From positions 128,501-192,500 of the forward strand of contig JAWNZC010000112.1 of NCBI GenBank assembly GCA_035771165.1: a stretch of DNA of 64,000 nucleotides, read 5' to 3'. Below, in pieces: positions 62,492-64,000 of the stretch (its first letter is position 1; every line of letters starts with the position of its first letter). The stretch is from Paragorgia papillata. Taxonomy: Eukaryota; Cnidaria; Anthozoa; Scleralcyonacea; Coralliidae. Under the pieces are notes generated by a model. The model saw nothing but the letters and a program-made list of their open reading frames with translations, was not told the DNA's origin and ran no database searches. Position numbers and translations under genes: made by a program.

Positions 62492-64000
62492 AAGAAGAAG
62501 AAGAAGAAGAAGAAGAAGAAGAAGAAGAAGAAGAAGAAGAAGAAGAAGAAGAAGAAGAAGAAGAAGAAGAAGAAGAAGAAGAAGAAGAAGAAGAAGAAGA
62601 AGAAGAAGAAGAAGAAGAAGAAGAAGAAGAAGAAGAAGAAGAAGAAGAAGAAGAAGAAGAAGAAGAAGAAGAAGAAGAAGAAGAAGAAGAAGAAGAAGAA
62701 GAAGAAGAAGAAGAAGAAGAAGAAGAAGAAGAAGAAGAAGAAGAAGAAGAAGAAGAAGAAGAAGAAGAAGAAGAAGAAGAAGAAGAAGAAGAAGAAGAAG
62801 AAGAAGAAGAAGAAGAAGAAGAAGAAGAAGAAGAAGAAGAAGAAGAAAGAAGAAGAAGAAGAAGAAGAAGAAGAAGAAGAAGAAGAAGAAGAAGAAGAAG
62901 AAGAAGAAGAAGAAGAAGAAGAAGAAGAAGAAGAAAGAAGAAGAAGAAGAAGAAGAAGAAGAAGAAGAAGAAGAAGAAGAAGAAGAAGAAGAAGAAGAAG
63001 AAGAAGAAGAAGAAGAAGAAGAAGAAGAAGAAGAAGAAGAAGAAGAAGAAGAAGAAGAAGAAGAAGAAGAAGAAGAAGAAGAAGAAGAAGAAGAAGAAGA
63101 AGAAGAAGAAGAAGAAGAAGAAGAAGAAGAAGAAGAAGAAGAAGAAGAAGAAGAAGAAGAAGAAGAAGAAGAAGAAGAAGAAGAAGAAGAAGAAGAAGAA
63201 GAAGAAGAAAAGAAGAAGAAGAAGAAGAAGAAGAAGAAGAAGAAGAAGAAGAAGAAGAAGAAGAAGAAGAAGAAGAAGAAGAAGAAGAAGAAGAAGAAGA
63301 AGAAGAAGAAGAAGAAGAAGAAGAAGAAGAAGAAGAAGAAGAAGAAGAAGAAGAAGAAGAAGAAGAAGAAGAAGAAGAAGAAGAAGAAGAAGAAGAAGAA
63401 GAAGAAGAAGAAGAAGAAGAAGAAGAAGAAGAAGAAGAAGAAGAAGAAGAAGAAGAAGAAGAAGAAGAAGAAGAAGAAGAAGAAGAAGAAGAAGAAGAAG
63501 AAGAAGAAGAAGAAGAAGAAGAAGAAGAAGAAGAAGAAGAAAGAAGAAGAAGAAGAAGAAGAAGAAGAAGAAGAAGAAGAAGAAGAAGAAGAAGAAGAAG
63601 AAGAAGAAGAAGAAGAAGAAGAAGAAGAAGAAGAAGAAGAAGAAGAAGAAGAAGAAGAAGAAGAAGAAGAAGAAGAAGAAGAAGAAGAAGAAGAAGAAGA
63701 AGAAGAAGAAGAAGAAGAAGAAGAAGAAGAAGAAGAAGAAGAAGAAGAAGAAGAAGAAGAAGAAGAAGAAGAAGAAGAAGAAGAAGAAGAAGAAGAAGAA
63801 GAAGAAGAAGAAGAAGAAGAAGAAGAAGAAGAAGAAGAAGAAAAGAAGAAGAAGAAGAAGAAGAAGAAGAAGAAGAAGAAGAAGAAGAAGAAGAAGAAGA
63901 AGAAGAAGAAGAAGAAGAAGAAGAAGAAGAAGAAGAAGAAGAAGAAGAAGAAGAAGAAGAAGAGAAGAAGAAGAAGAAGAAGAAGAAGAAGAAGAAGAAG
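62492..64000 (+). repeat. (GAA)n expansion, at least 1.5 kb
   Basis: Almost pure GAA from 62,492 to the window end, with only a few one-base additions or losses (about 62,847, 62,933, 63,208, 63,540, 63,841, 63,962). It begins within 40 bp of the capsid reading frame's Lys/Arg-rich end (AAAAAGAAGAAAATAA). All-purine on this strand, so triplex-forming. The true length is not known because it runs off the window. Confidence 0.97.

Overview
The window is nuclear DNA from an animal. It has spliced genes, LINEs, LTR and DNA transposons, satellite DNA and large simple repeats, and no bacterial-style operons outside the embedded viral segments. The mix (BEL/Pao, MULE with SWIM finger, a RecQ-helicase DNA transposon, a HECT protein of the G2/M E3-ligase-like type, two capsid-encoding Polinton-like insertions) fits an early-branching marine invertebrate, most likely a cnidarian. 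I cannot fix the species.

Layout. 1-3.4 kb: fold-back repeats, a 19-bp minisatellite and a diverged direct repeat. 3.66-4.73 kb and 10.95-13.86 kb (minus strand): two halves of one multi-domain gene (CARF-like region, MULE transposase-like region, C-terminal Ulp1 protease), now a pseudogene. It is split by a degenerate BEL/Pao retrotransposon (4.94-10.95 kb), and a 98-bp insert sits beside one of its splice donors. 14.4-14.8 kb: tail of an unidentified zinc-binding protein gene. 15.5-18.6 kb: 5' exons of a HECT-domain gene, ending before the catalytic lobe. 18.6-25.2 kb: palindromes, minisatellites and the start of a ~185-bp satellite array. 25,180-34,069: an 8.9-kb DNA transposon inside that array, with 85-bp terminal inverted repeats, a 9-bp target duplication, a RecQ-type helicase on the plus strand and a spliced ZAD-GDQLTR candidate transposase on the minus strand. 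34.1-37.4 kb: the satellite resumes, interrupted by a second copy of an ~820-bp palindromic unit. 37.4-39.8 kb: fold-back elements and palindromic repeats.

39.8-42.5 kb: a compact minus-strand block encoding a candidate double-jelly-roll capsid protein, an A32/FtsK-type packaging ATPase and small proteins; this is an endogenous Polinton-like virus fragment. 43.4-46.7 kb: a dead Mutator-like element with OTU, DDE and SWIM regions. 47.8 kb: a tRNA-like sequence beside a TG repeat.

48.1-62.5 kb: a second, unrelated and much more AT-rich Polinton-like viral block of about 19 small tightly packed genes. It has a second, different capsid protein and a Polinton minor-virion-type protein at its right end, and three interleaved families of small paralogous genes at its left end. 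A nearly intact CR1/L2-type LINE is inserted in one viral gene with a 4-bp duplication, so the block is integrated in the host. 62.49 kb to the window end is an essentially pure (GAA)n tract of at least 1.5 kb starting just after the capsid gene.

Most coding regions carry single-base frameshifts and TGA stops. Those in the AT-rich viral block lie mostly in homopolymers, so consensus error and real decay cannot be separated from this sequence alone.
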